64,000 bases of DNA from Lobosporangium transversale (taxonomy: Eukaryota > Mortierellomycota > Mortierellomycetes > Mortierellales > Mortierellaceae). Numbering within the stretch: the first letter of the stretch is position 1; each line of letters begins with the position of its first letter. The stretch is taken from assembly GCF_002105155.1 (NCBI RefSeq), contig NW_019028993.1, positions 558,001 through 622,000 on the forward strand. The letters run 5' to 3'. Below are positions 46,925-58,453 of this stretch, piece after piece. The translations under genes and the position numbers were made by a program. The notes under the pieces are model-generated. The model saw only the letters and a program-made list of their open reading frames with translations. It made no database searches and was not told the origin of the DNA.

Positions 46925-49860
46925 ATGGGAAGCGGAACAACAACACCAAATGGTCCATCTAGACGTGGTTCGATTGAAAGAGAAAGAGAGGTTGAGAAAG
47001 AGCCAACCAACCTAAAGATCTATTGTATTGTTAATGGAGAAGCAACGTCTTTTCCTGTAAATATTCTTTCCAATCTTTCGGTCGGTGAACTCAAGCAAGC
47101 CATCTATTCGCCTGCTAGATTTGGTGATATCCCACCGGAGAAGCTCACTCTCAAGCTCATCCCCGGCGGCACAACGAAGAAAGGATTGGAAACATTATCC
47201 GAAGAATCGCTTGTAGTGCTCGATGAACTTGAAGAACTCAGCACTTATTTTCCAAAAGGTGCAGCAAAAGGTCGCATTCACATCATTGTCAAGCTGCCGC
47301 CGCCAGGTATGTATTTAGCTCTTGATGGACTGATGGTTATATTTTCAATTGAGGAAGCTTATTTTCTGTCTCAGCACGGTCACGTGTATCCCTCGCTTTT
47401 TTATGTTGTTGAGATGTTTCTCGGCAACACTATTTAACTGGGGGCGACTTTGGATTTCATCTCTATAAAAGAATTTGAAAAGTCGCCCCTCCATGTTCCG
47501 TGCACATCCTCAGACTCCCACTGTTATTTTTGTCCTTTCACAACGCTGTTGTTTTTTTTTTTTTTGTTTGTGGTTTAGGTTCATTTACATCCATCAGCTA
47601 CAGGTGCTGATTTGATTAAATGATAATAGGACTTTTTTCAGCGCTATTCTATTCTTATTTGGTTCTCGACGGGCTGGTTGTTGATATTTTCCACTGATGT
47701 AGCTTATTTTCATTCTCAACGTGGTCATATAATAATCGTCTGACTGTTTGTTGTCCATGTGAATATTTAGCAATTTCAAAAAGAAATCGAGAAGATGATG
47801 TTGATTTAGACGGTAAGTTTGCTATGCTGCATCGATGACCATTGATCTCACGAACCTTGAAGCATTATTGTTTTTCGTATCGCTCACTCGTCTTACTTTT
47901 AAAATACACAGGAGAAAGTCGTACAAAACGTCGTCGTTCGTCAGAATTTTGGTCATACTATACTCACCATTACGGCATCCGAGTGCCGTTGCCCAACTTC
48001 CTAATAGGCATGCTTGGGGACAATAGCAAAGGTGTAGAACCACGCTCTGCTTTCTCGCAGTTCAGAAACGTAAAAGTGGGAGATCAAATCAGGGTAAAAA
48101 GTCTCGGCCAGTCACCCAAGTTCTTTGCGGAAGACTATCAAGGTCACGAGCTTATTGTGACTGAGCAGATGATGGAGCTATGGGAGTTACTTGGTGGGGA
48201 TTCTGAATGGTCGATTAAAAGATGCCTGTCTGGCCCCATGGGAGTCGGGAAATCATATATCGCTTGGTTTCTAGCTGCTAAGGCATATGCTCATGGGTGG
48301 CCAGTCCTCTATATCCCCGACGCCAGGTTTCTTCAGTGGTGTGTATCAGAGGAAGATGCAGCGACCATTATATGTCAGATCTTTATAACTTTCAACAAAG
48401 ACATTCTAACAGGGGAAGAGCTTGCAAAAATGGTTAATTTTCAGGATACAACAAAACCTCTTGTGGTTTCAACTGCTAGATACATTTTACGCAATCTACT
48501 CCAACAAAGAGAACAGAAAACTCTTTTTGTTATTGATGAGCTTGGAGCCTTGTTTCCACATGGTACAGAGTCAGCAACAATGAAGTTTGATTTGTTACAT
48601 TGTTTGAACTCCTTTAATTCATGGGGGTCACACTATGCTGGAGCGCGTGTAGTATACACAGGGACGCATGGGAGGTTTGAGAGGACTATTCTCAGAGACG
48701 CATCACATTATTTCGAGTTTGTTGGTCCACTGTCACCCATTACTTTCGATAAGTTACTGAGTGTGATCATAGGTACGTTCAGGCCAACAGTCCGCCAACA
48801 TTTGGACAAGCTACGAGACGAGATTCAAAGAGCCACCGGACGTATACCACGGGAGCTTAATAAATTTTTTGGCAAAGACTTTCGAGAGATTGAGTTCACA
48901 GCTGATGAAATCGAGCGAAGACTAAAAACCTATGAGGAAACTCGTCAGTCAGAGCTCTCTGGGACCTTGAAGGCCTATTACTTAGGACTTGATCCGATGT
49001 CTAAAACAGATATCCGTAGAGCTCTAGCCGATGTGTTTCTGCGAGACAACCAGCACCTAGACGCGGTATTTGATTGCAAATTCCTCGATTTTGGAATAGT
49101 ATATCAGTATGAGGATCCGGACAAGGCCAGTCTTTTAATTTTAAAGCGCCCAATTACACCAGCATCCGAGGCGGCGCTTTTCGAACTATACAAGTCATGC
49201 CCACTCCCCGACGTATACAAAGATGCTATAAAGGGGGGTGCCTTAAATCATGCCCAATTTTCCGATGCTTTCTTCCAGTCGCTTATCAAAAGTACCGACA
49301 TAGTTTTCAAGTCAACTAATCTTGCTGGAAAGGAGGAACAAATTTTAGAGCTGAGAGTCGATGGCTATCAGTATCTTCAAACCCCACCTAGAAAACTCGG
49401 CGACGAGGGCAAGAATATACTGATACATGGATGCGAACTAGCTCCATTCGATTTTATACTTGGCTACACTTTTATTCAAATTTCGATCTCTAATTTTCAA
49501 AAACACAACGATGGCTCTGCAAACGTTGATTTGGCATTTACAAGTCGGGAACATTCTGGTAAAAGAAATCAAATCGAGTATTTCCTAGACCACACATACG
49601 GCGGAACTCACAAAGCAGAAATGGAGAAAACAGAGCTTGCCGACAAGCCCAACTTGTATAAAAGGAACTTTAAAGTAACGAGAAACGGTGTGATGTGTCC
49701 GGACTTTAGGATTGTGTATATTCGCGGGAAGAATGACTTTTGCGAAGGTAAAGAAATACATGGGCCGGCCAATCACACGGGTAAAGTCCTGGAGTATCCC
49801 CAGATAAGACATGTTTGTTGGGACGAAGTTAAAAAGAGCTTGTTTGATAGCTCCAGCTGA
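46925..49860 (+). CDS. Crinkler effector CRN5 (header a + effector gamma), 790 aa, 3 exons
   Basis: Exons 46925-47306, 47771-47812 and 47912-49860. The header equals that of CRN4. Exon 2 differs from the others (ISKRNREDDVDLD) and exon 3 opens with GESRTKRRRSSEFW, giving a strong basic nuclear localisation signal (KRRR). Effector gamma has Walker A GPMGVGKS near residue 249, Walker B LFVIDELGALF (DEL instead of DEH), VVYTGTHGRFE, and PFDFILGYTFIQISISNF with YFLDHTYGGTHKAE in the nuclease-like part. It is the intact relative of the pseudogene front at 34 and 42 kb. It is the last full CRN of the array, and the only one with this effector. Confidence 0.8.
47440..47489. repeat. 49-bp hairpin element (CRN5 intron 1)
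   Basis: Complete hairpin in intron 1, downstream of which the intron differs from that of CRN1-4. Confidence 0.9.
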
Positions 49861-50634
49861 TCCACCTTAATATTTTAGTAAAAACACGACGACTAAACAT
49901 TTCAATAAATTAATGCATCAACCTCTTTGTCAAAGTTCCATGTTAGTTGATAAAATCCATGCATGTAACATACGAGCTGCTTCCCCAGATTATTCAAATA
50001 CAATGCCGATAACTTTTTTTTAGAGTCTTCGTCATAAGAAGCATACGATAAAATCTTGAAGAATCGCTCGTGGGTGATCAATTACTCTTCTCCTTTCTTG
50101 GATTCACTCTCGCGTTGTGCACTTCAGCCTCTGTCAAGTTCAGGTCAGAGAGAGGATTTTATGCGTGAAATTTAATTTTAAAAACTATATGATGAATGGA
50201 ATGACTTTGTCTTCAGTCTGTCAGAGTCTGGATGAGAAAAGGGGACCCAGGCACCGTCGGTCCACCCAGGCGTCCGGTCAGCCATATATTCAAATTGTCC
50301 TATTCACAGTGGAGGATCTTAGTTTACCCAGCAAGGAACTGAGCGCGAATTGTGTAGCGGCCCACTTCCAGACTACATGAGAGAATTCCGTCACTGCGAC
50401 AAGATAATGGGCATTAGGATAAAGCAGATAGAGCTTACGAATTCTATAAAGAAGGGATTCAGGTACTGCTTATCCATGGTCAGGTTTGCGTTTCCTTGTC
50501 TCTGAAACCATACCAGAGAGAAGAAGACTAGATTATTTGTTAGATTTAGCAACCGAGAGAGCCAAGTCTCTACATTTTTGGGAGCCTTGGTATTATGGTC
50601 TGAATACAAAGATTACCCGACCAGGAGTATAGCC
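49861..50634. other. CRN5 3' flank
   Basis: No gene recognised. It contains a short plus-strand frame (about 50117-50380) without known motifs. The hairpin follows directly. Confidence 0.4.
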
Positions 50635-50685
50635 GGGGGCGACTTTGGATTTCATCTCTATAAAAGAATTTGAAAAGTCGCCCCC
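50635..50685. repeat. 49-bp hairpin element (right end of array)
   Basis: Arms GGGGGCGACTTT and AAAAGTCGCCCCC, followed by CATGGTCCGTGCGCGCC as at 36853. Confidence 0.9.
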
Positions 50686-50729
50686 ATGGTCCGTGCGCGC
50701 CACAGAGAAGGTCCTCACTCACTTGCTAA

Positions 50730-51264
50730 GGCGATTGTTCGATGCCTGTTGGTTTTCCAAATCCCCCTTGATTTAATCGTATCTAGCGGAATTGATTAGC
50801 CCTGAATAGGTGCTGCCATCCAGAGAGACAACTTCGAATGGACAGGATGTTCAAACCAATAAAACTTGACTGAAAGTCTGCTAATCCTCAAGCCATGAGG
50901 CAAATAATGCCTCTGAACGCCTCAATGGGACTATGGGGCGCTTTTAGGGCGCAGAAAAGACAAGATTGTCTCTTTTGAGCAATGAAGGATATAGGATCTG
51001 TTCTTTGGAGCAAACTTTTTGAAAGCACGCTTGTTGCTAGTAAAAACACAAATGGTTCCCGTTTTCCGCATACTTTCAGCGCTTCCACAATCCAAGGGCT
51101 GTGATGTAGCCATTAAATGTTACATGTTTGTCGAAGTATTGACACATCCCTTGCAAAAGTCCAGATGTATGCTAAGAATATTGTTTAAGGGACGTAGAGT
51201 AGTCAATGACATGTGGTAGTGTTCAGGTGTTTATACAGTATCATATGGAGTCCGAACAGTCGCC
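50730..51264. mobile_element. TIR element, right border copy of the CRN array
   Basis: Starts GGCGATTGTTCGATG and ends TCCGAACAGTCGCC, so both termini are present, as in the left border copy at 16917. The first half resembles the 36896/44966 copies and the second half the 16917 copy, which makes it look like a recombinant. Confidence 0.6.
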
Positions 51265-51288
51265 AATGAGCTTTTTTTTTTTTATTCG

Positions 51289-51320
<32 letters not shown>

Positions 51321-51438
51321 CAATTGTGGCGGGAAAGAGTGGTTTTGAACACGACTATTTTGTCTTTCATGTGGTCCAAAAAGAGACAAATAAGGTCAAA
51401 GACAATCAACCCATAAAAATATACTATCATTATCATCA

Positions 51439-51473
<35 letters not shown>

Positions 51474-52030
51474 TAGAATATTTAGAAGGAGAAGAAATAA
51501 GCTGAGAAAGGGAGTCAAGGAAGAATTTCGGACATTGAAGCAATTTGCATGCTTATTTTTCCTATCAATTCACTCTCTCTTTGTCTTTGTCTTCAATGGA
51601 TAAGACTACCTCCTTTTTTTTTTTTTTTTTTTTTTGATGCAAGGTCAAGCGTTGACGATGGCTTTTTTTTTTTTTTTTTTTTTTCCCCCTACTGAAATGA
51701 AGTGGTCCTGATGTTTGTTATCTATTTGCTCTCATTGTTCGATTCCACGTGTCTCTTACACTACCAAATACGGCCCATGGTTGCGGAGTAACAAGGAGTA
51801 GCCATTTTTGGTGCTTTGGTGGAGAAATAAAATAAAACCGTTCCATCCGATTTCTTCCATTGCCACAAAAATAGAATCCAGAGTCTACAAGTCTATAGTC
51901 CATCGCCCATAGTTCATAATCTATAGTCTGTGGCCTAGAAGTCTTTAGCATCCTTAACCGAAATCAAAAATAACACGCCTTCGCGAGTCATCGTTTTTTT
52001 TTTTCCCCTTAACACCCCTGCATTAGTCAT
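51265..52030. other. Gene-free stretch with microsatellites
   Basis: Contains a T11/A33 pair of homopolymers near 51272-51317, an ATT microsatellite near 51440-51472, and two T-runs near 51614 and 51664. Nothing coding is recognised. Confidence 0.5.
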
Positions 52031-52059
52031 AGCCTACTTCTATGGACCCATTGACGTTA

Positions 52060-52577
52060 TTGACATGTGTCGATCAAGCCTTGAAACTGAAAACACGCAC
52101 ATTATTAGCACTTCACCCAATGTTGCTTCCTTTCTGTTATTCAAAATTAGCACGTTGACTATGACAAATGCACTAAAAATGGTAACACCCGATGTGATGA
52201 AGATCCTTGCCAAATCGGCTGCATATGTTTTGACTATATGAGTTAGTACATCTTCTTGCTGTTGCTCTTGCTGCTCCGCCTTAGTACCCTCTGCAGCAGG
52301 CAACCAAATCTCAACGATGGCCTCCAATGAAGGCCTGATCATTCTAGCAACTCGAGCCTGCTCAAGCAACCGATTGGCCTCAACACGAAGCTGTTTCACC
52401 ACCCGGAACTCTTCACGAAGTGTAGTATTGCTCCATGATTCTGGAGCTTCTAACTAGCCAACACGGAACACACTAGGTTGAGGATTGGTAAAACGACCAC
52501 GATAATGCTCATAGACTTCTTCAGCAAAATAGGGTGCTAGTGGAGCAATGCTTTTTATGAAAGCAGTCAAGGTCTTT

Positions 52578-52619
<42 letters not shown>

Positions 52620-53230
52620 AGATTGAGTATTTCAGTTCATTACAGCCACAAGAAACAAAAACTGTTTGAAAACGGCAGTAGGCTAATAACTTACATGGAA
52701 GAGCACTGCCTGAACTGCACGGCGCTTCAAACTGTTTTCCACCTCTGAGTACAAAGTATCTTTGACGATGTCCAAATAAAAAGATGAAAGGATTGTGCTA
52801 CTAAAGGACTGCAGCTGACCATACACTACAAGGTCAATTAACAAAATAAAAACTACATGTCAGGCCCTGCGAACTATTCAATACATTGTAATTTTATTTT
52901 TATAAAAAAAAATAAAATAAAAAAAATAAGAACTCTCTCTCTCTGCTTCTCTTACCTTTGTTGAACATGTACTCATCATAACCAGCATTAACGTTCTTAC
53001 AGAAATGATAGACCTCCGAAAGCATGAACTTGTCAAGACGACTCAGATCCTCATAGCCTACAGCCTCCGATTCGTTGAAACCATTAAGGTTACCAAGCAT
53101 AAACCGAGCTGTGGACCGGAACTTGCGCACAGCTCCAGCAACTTGGTTCAAAATGGATTTTTCTATGGCGATACTCCTTGTATATTCAGATGAGGCTACC
53201 CACAAGCGCAGTAGATCTGTTCCGGACTGA
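52060..53230 (-). pseudogene. C-terminal fragment of isoleucyl-tRNA synthetase gene (probably mitochondrial type)
   Basis: Three minus-strand exons: 52956-53230, 52695-52825, and about 52170-52574. The first reads SGTDLLRLWVASSEYTRSIA, then NQVAGAVRKFRSTARFMLGN and GYDEYMFNK. The second has SSFYLDIVKDTLYSE and RRAVQAVLFH. The third has IAPLAPYFAEEVYEHYRGRF. These are the end of the catalytic domain and the anticodon-binding domain of class I IleRS ('LRLWVASsdY', 'R.RNTaRFllgNL', 'FY.DiiKDrLY', 'laPilpf.aEEvw'). All N-terminal parts (HIGH, editing domain, KMSKS) are absent. An in-frame TAG at 52454-52456 replaces the Trp expected in the VFRVGW-like motif. To the right it abuts CRN intron-like sequence. 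Confidence 0.8.
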
Positions 53231-53354
53231 TTGTTGATATTTTCAGCTGATGAAGCTTGGTTTATATCTTAAACGGCCATGTGCATAATATCACCATTTG
53301 GTTTGTGCCCTGATAACTCAACGTTCTTTCTAACTATTCGCTTTTGACACTTAG
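53231..53354. other. CRN intron-1-like sequence at the breakpoint
   Basis: TGTTGATATTTTCAGCTGAT resembles TGTTGATATTTTCCACTGAT in CRN5 intron 1 (near 47684). So the plus-strand CRN remnant begins inside intron 1, and the IleRS fragment occupies the place of the header exon. Confidence 0.5.
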
Positions 53355-55159
53355 CTCAGAAAAGAAAACAAGATGGAGATTCTGGTGAGTGCTTTTGGCC
53401 GAGAACCTGGTTATTGATCAATTCAGAGTGATGTGCAATAAATCAAAAATATTGACTTTGATCACTCTATCTCCTTTATCAGAGTCACCCTCTAAAAAAG
53501 CTCGTCCAAGCATGAATAGAGATGCTCTTATGGACGCGATTACAGAAGCAGGGCTTGTAACGAAAGGGATAGTGGATGGTTACGGTTACCCTACCATCTC
53601 GCCTCTCAACTCCAAAGAGAGGGTCAAGGTGCTTTCGTACATGGGGGAGGCACCAGTAGATGATTGTTACCACAGCATTATTAGCGTGGCTCGCGAGCTC
53701 CAAAATTCTGGTGGTATCAAGGATTCCAAAATATTGACTGCCCCTGAGGGTCGTATCTTCCCTGTTGCCGGAACAAGGCATCTTTATATCAGAGATGAAT
53801 ATAAAAAGCTTTATGACCATATTACAACCTTAATCAAGACTCCTCGTACAATATGGCGCAAGAACCGATACTTTGTCACTGGAGCGCCTGGAATTGGGAA
53901 GTCAGCCTTTTTGGTCTATTTTGCCATCCGCCACCTTGCGGAACACGATGAGGAAAATCCACCGATTATTATTTTCCAAGGGAAGATTAGCTCCAAATGT
54001 TATGTTTATGGAGGAACAACTTGCCAACGTTATGGGAATATATAAACATTCCGAGATCGCCTTGCTCGGCCTAAAACGTGGTACTTAGTTGATAGTGGTA
54101 AGAATCCTGAACCAGATCAAGCCAGGACGATATTTGCGGCATCACCAAAAACTCTCAATGAGCAGTACGGTGAATTCAACAAGGAAACTACACCATATAG
54201 CTACTATCACATGTCACTCTGGAGTTTGGACGAGCTTAAGGAATGTAGAGCCATTGTAGAGGATTATCATCCAATGGATGAAGGATTTTTGGAGGAACTT
54301 TTTTACCAGTTGGGGGGAGTGCCAAGACAGGTCCTACAGGTTCCAGTCGATGTACTATCTGAAAAGCAAAAAGATATTGACCACGCTAGAAAGGCTGCGC
54401 TTCAGTGTGTCAATGATGCCATTGGCGTACTCCAGTCCCCAAGAGATCTTTCAGACCTCTTTAGAGTAGGAGATAAAGCGGGTGGTCATTTACTCCATAG
54501 AGTCCCCACTTCTGACCACCTCGACTTCCACCTGGTATGGACATCTCCTTATGTTCGATCAAGGATCATCATGGAATTAGATCAGATTCGGATCGACGAG
54601 TTGAAGCGATTTGTCAAAGTTGGCAGTGAAAGAGATAAAGGACCTTCGTTTGAACTCTATGTTCACTATTTAATTCGATGTGGTGGACCTACAGTCAGAC
54701 GAAACAGGATTCCTTGATCTTCCGAGGGACTCGGAAGTATTATTTACCAGGACTACAGCAGATTTTTCAACATTCTCCAAAACAACAGACAAGTTGTTTC
54801 TACCATCTATACCCAACTTTCCGTGCATTGATTTTGTATTGGGACCCAACAAGCTATTTCAGGTCACAGTATCAGAGAAACATCCGATCAAGCAAGCACC
54901 GTTCAAGGAGATAATTGATTATTTTACCAGGCCCTGCTCGAAGGAAAACTAATCAAAGTCGAAGGGAAGTGATGATACTATTTTTCCCTATTTTGTGGCA
55001 CCAGGATACAAATATGATAATTTTAAGGTTCAGAAGTTTGTTATTAACGATAGTCAGGATGCCAAGGCAATACCTGGATACTTGAAACATGTAAGACAGC
55101 GTGTCATAAAAATCGACATCGATGCTGCATATTCAGGCGGTACGAACCTGAAGAATTAA
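53355..55159 (+). pseudogene. Headerless, broken CRN of a second subtype
   Basis: A linker exon at 53355-53384 (AQKRKQDGDS, basic) is followed by GTGAGT; the main exon starts at 53483 with ESPSKKARPSMN, in frame and in the same phases as CRN1-5. No header exon lies upstream. The effector differs from alpha-gamma: an N-terminal domain to about 53820, then Walker A YFVTGAPGIGKSAFLVYF, WYLVDSGKNPEP in place of the DEH-type Walker B, FEELF..LGGVPRQVLQ-like segments and a C-terminal IDFVLGPNKLFQVTVSEKH with a D...Q-V-T core. This is the pattern I recall from many Rhizophagus and Mortierella Crinklers. It is broken by TAA at 54043-54045 (same frame continues to 54717) and a frameshift near 54690. 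A last stretch (FVAPGYKYDNFKVQKFV) ends at 55159. Confidence 0.7.
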
Positions 55160-55400
55160 ATCGAATACCAATCAAGTGGATGAAAATTTGTCTTATAAAA
55201 GAAAGCATTCACATCCACTCTCTGAACTTATAACAAAAACGGAAATAAATATCAGTTCGCATCCCATGATAAATGCTGTCGTACAATCAAGCCGACTTTT
55301 CTTTTGCCACATGTGTAAACTTAAAAAAAAAGGGTCCTACTTACAGCAATGCTATTTTGCTATCCAAACTTGTTTTCTTTTTTAATTTTCGCTCTTAATT
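55160..55400. other. Short gap between two relics
   Basis: Nothing recognised. Confidence 0.4.
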
Positions 55401-56320
55401 TTATTTATGCCTGAATAAAGATACCTTTATTACACCCTTAGATCCTCTTAGAATACTACTTTGACTTTTGCACCATGACCTATTGAACTCGTCATCCGGC
55501 ACGAAAGCTTTCGCCAGCTCATCTGCAATGGCTTTCGACTTCCCCATCACAGCTGCGAATCGCATGGAATAGCTTGTTAATACTTGCGGTTCAACTTCAG
55601 GACTTGTCGGAACGTCTTGTCAATCATGCTCTCAGCGATATCGCGGTTATCCATAGCCAACTCCGGCTTGACCCGGAAGTGCTCGTCTCCGACAGTCTTG
55701 CTGAGTGCTTTAAAAAGATCGGCCAGAGATGTTCGACTATTAACACGAATGATTTAATGAGGCCATGCATCATTTCAACACGTTGTGTCGATAGCATACC
55801 CGCTGTGAACGGCGACTTGATCCAAGGCCCTGCCCAGTAAGACTGCTGGTTGTAGAGACTTTTCAGATAAGAACCAACCTTTGGAATCTCTTTATTGTCG
55901 TCTAGTAACCTATTCCAGAGAACTTCGAACCTCTCTTTAGTTGAAGCCTCACACACTTCCTCGAATCGCGTCTTAAAGATTTGGAAGTCTTTACAAAGTA
56001 CAGAGAGAAGTTGTTAGCGTATGTTTTTCTTTATGTGTCAAATACAGAGAACCACTCGAGTCTCTCTGAACACATCTGCGCATGCCGAATCCATTGCTGC
56101 ATCGCCGTCCATCAATAAGACGGTTGGTTGAAGGCCTCCACTAGATATCTGAAGCTGCTAGAATATCCACTTATAATCCTCTGTGCTCTCAGTGCGTATC
56201 AAAGCACATGCAACAAGTCGAGTCTTGAAATGGGCATGGACAACAACAATACAATTGAGTGCCATCCCAAGCCTATTCGTCTGTAACGTGGTGTCGATCA
56301 CCAAAGCATCTGATTATCGT
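55401..56320 (-). pseudogene. Mutator-like (MULE) transposase relic
   Basis: On the minus strand: ALVIDTTLQTNRLGMALNCI near 56300, then TVLLMDGDAAMDSACADVF, HIKKNI, a 110-codon open frame 55956-55624 with SYWAGPWIKSPFTAGMLSTQ and RVEMMHGLIKSFV, and a tail DELAKAFVPDDEFNRSW to a TAA at 55401. The order 'vliDaTyktNk.gmpL', 'TDgd.Am..A...vfP', 'C..Hi.kN', 'F.aG..STqRvEsmn..iK' is that of MULE/FAR1-type DDE transposases. Several stops (e.g. between the VVLCI and HIKKNI segments) and frame changes break it, and the zinc-finger N-terminus is not seen. Confidence 0.7.
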
Positions 56321-56344
56321 CGATATCTGGTACTAGCACAAATA

Positions 56345-57926
56345 CTTGGTACCACATCGTCTTCATCGCAAGCCGCCGCCTCAACACAAAGAGGCAAAGA
56401 AAGGACATGCAAACGCATTGCTCACATCGCTCGCTGCTACATATTATACATTACTCATATTAATACCGGTTTTCACGTTGCTAGCAATTATTATAAATAG
56501 TCAGCACCATCGTAGCAACGTTAGACTCCAGACAATAATACCCTCTGACTTCCCCCTAGACTGACATTTCAAGTTTACTTTAGGGAACCTAAAATAGCAC
56601 TGGAAGGCCACCTTGAAGGTGAAAGCACGGGTTTGAGATTGACGCCTGAAGACTCCCAAGATAGGCCTTCAAAGCTTTGTAGTCCCAGGCCGTGATGTTA
56701 CAAAATGTCTCCTAGAGGCTTTGAATGTGACTCTTTGTTGTTTTTTAACGCCAAGAACTTTTTTTATTTAAGAAAATCTAGGGATAGGTATGATAGGAGA
56801 TTTTGGGTCGTTTTGGTGGTTTATGAAGCTGGTCACTTCCAGCTACAGATAGATGAGATAACTCTCTAACACAATAAAAGAACAGCACACTACTCAAGGA
56901 CTGAACGAAAACAGTCAGTACTCAAATGGCTCTTGTGTAAAAGAAGGAACAAGGGGCCAGATTTTCTTGAGCTGTTGTTCGTTAAATAGTTGGTGGCGAA
57001 CCCGCTCCACGTGACTAAAACTAAAACCAACATTATCAGATCAATAAATGGGGTTCTTTGAATAGATCAAGTTCCACCACCAGCATCAGAAATACTCATA
57101 TCCCATACCAAGTCGTGATGATGCTGTTAAGTATCGATGAAATTCAGGCCCAGCAAAGAGCTAAGAGCAAGCAATAGGCAGCTGCTCTGACATTGCCTTC
57201 GACGCTATTTGCTATTGGTTATACCGAAAAGCATATTAATGGAATCGTTCGTTATCCAAACACAAACAGCTTCTTTGTTACCTGCTGGGAGCTAGCGTTA
57301 AGCAGTAGAAGAAAAGCGCCCCCAGGCGCGCCAAGTCCTAAGAAGAGTGGTAGATAGGGTGGCAGCGGAGGAAGGGAGGAGAATGATCAGTTGGATATGC
57401 CGATTGTTCCTGGATTTTATTTTGAGATCAGTTGCTAACAATTGACATTTATTACTCCATGCAGTAGGCATCATTGCTTGATAATAAAGTAGAAACAATA
57501 CATTCTCATTAAAGCTAACCTTTAAAGACATGGATTAAGAATGAAGTCGGCAGTATTATTGTTGCTAAAATGAGAGGAGCCTTGCGCAGTGACTCTGCAA
57601 AGATGCGGAGATAAAAATGTAGGATTTCTACAACGGCAACAGGTTCAATACTGCGTTCAAATGTCCCCCCATCTTTATTCACTTCAACAGAGCTTTAGAA
57701 ATAGTCATAAACCAGAGCTATTACCCTTATTCACAATCATTCAGAAGCAAACAGAACTATGCCACTTCATGTACAGTCAGTCACCCATGTCTATCTTAAT
57801 ATACTTCATCCGTGCTGCCACACAAAAACAACAGGCTCATGAGCTCGTAGGTTATGAATATTGGTTACTTTTATTTCTTTTGTCCATTATCTTTTTCTAA
57901 AGGTTCATATAATGCCTAGATGTATG

Positions 57927-57964
<38 letters not shown>

Positions 57965-58171
57965 AATCCTTAGAACGAAGAGCATTATCTTTCTTAACAA
58001 GGCAAAGATTTATTTTTAGTTTCAGCATTCGTATCAGGTGTAGAAATCCGCCATTTTGACCGCCAGTGGACTAGAGCTATTTCTTGTACAGCAAACATCA
58101 TCTTTGAGGCTGATCTCGTTCTATAAATGGTATTCCCGCTTCTTTACCCTGGCTAGTAATAAGAGCGGGCT
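56345..58171. other. 1.8-kb gene-free stretch
   Basis: Short frames only, none with recognisable motifs. A 36-nt T-run lies near 57928-57960. It may include decayed N-terminal MULE sequence at its left end. Confidence 0.5.
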
Positions 58172-58453
58172 TTAGTGTTGGGTTGGGGTTGCGACTTTCC
58201 ATGGACCAAGAGTGACTCTGATTGCCTCCTTCTCTGCGTTAGTTGGAGCAGCTATGAGATCAAAAAGAGGTGGTATGTGTTTGAGTAGGGGCAGATAATA
58301 GACAGAGACAAAGCGGTTGCAAGTCAAATGTTTAGCATGACTGAACAAACATGAACGCGTGATATGCGTAAAGACCTTACCTTCAACATTGGGAGTGAAT
58401 ATAATCAAGGCGGCAACGGTCATGGAAAGAGCAACGGTGATTGAGAACTTCAT
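58172..58453 (-). CDS. Small secreted peptide, 50 aa, 2 exons
   Basis: Exon 1 58381-58453 encodes MKFSITVALSMTVAALIIFT, a textbook signal peptide (Lys after Met, long hydrophobic core). Exon 2 58172-58251 follows after a 129-bp GTAAGG...TAG intron and gives a 25-residue mature peptide (APTNAEKEAIRVTLGPWKVA and a short PTQH end). The total is 153 nt including TAA. The mature part has no cysteines, so it is not a defensin-like protein. It could be a signalling peptide or small effector, or a decayed longer gene. Reading through the intron gives a longer frame that lacks the clean signal peptide context. A T-rich polypyrimidine stretch and A-run lie in the 5' flank. Confidence 0.55.
   Translation of the reverse strand: MKFSITVALSMTVAALIIFTPNVEGKVFTHITRSCLFSHAKHLTCNRFVSVYYLPLLKHIPPLFDLIAAPTNAEKEAIRVTLGPWKVATPTQH

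Larger units (their letters stand above)
39783..47416. repeat. 8.07-kb tandem duplication, copy 2
   Basis: Partner of 31713-39345. It ends where CRN5 intron 1 keeps the complete hairpin (GAGATGTTTCTCGG) while CRN4 intron 1 has the deleted form (GAGATGAATTTGAAAAG). Confidence 0.9.

Noticed and set aside
20500-50700. CRISPR array or phage-like cassette
   Set aside because: The repeats are kilobase-long direct duplications with eukaryotic introns; there are no short regularly spaced repeats with unique spacers.
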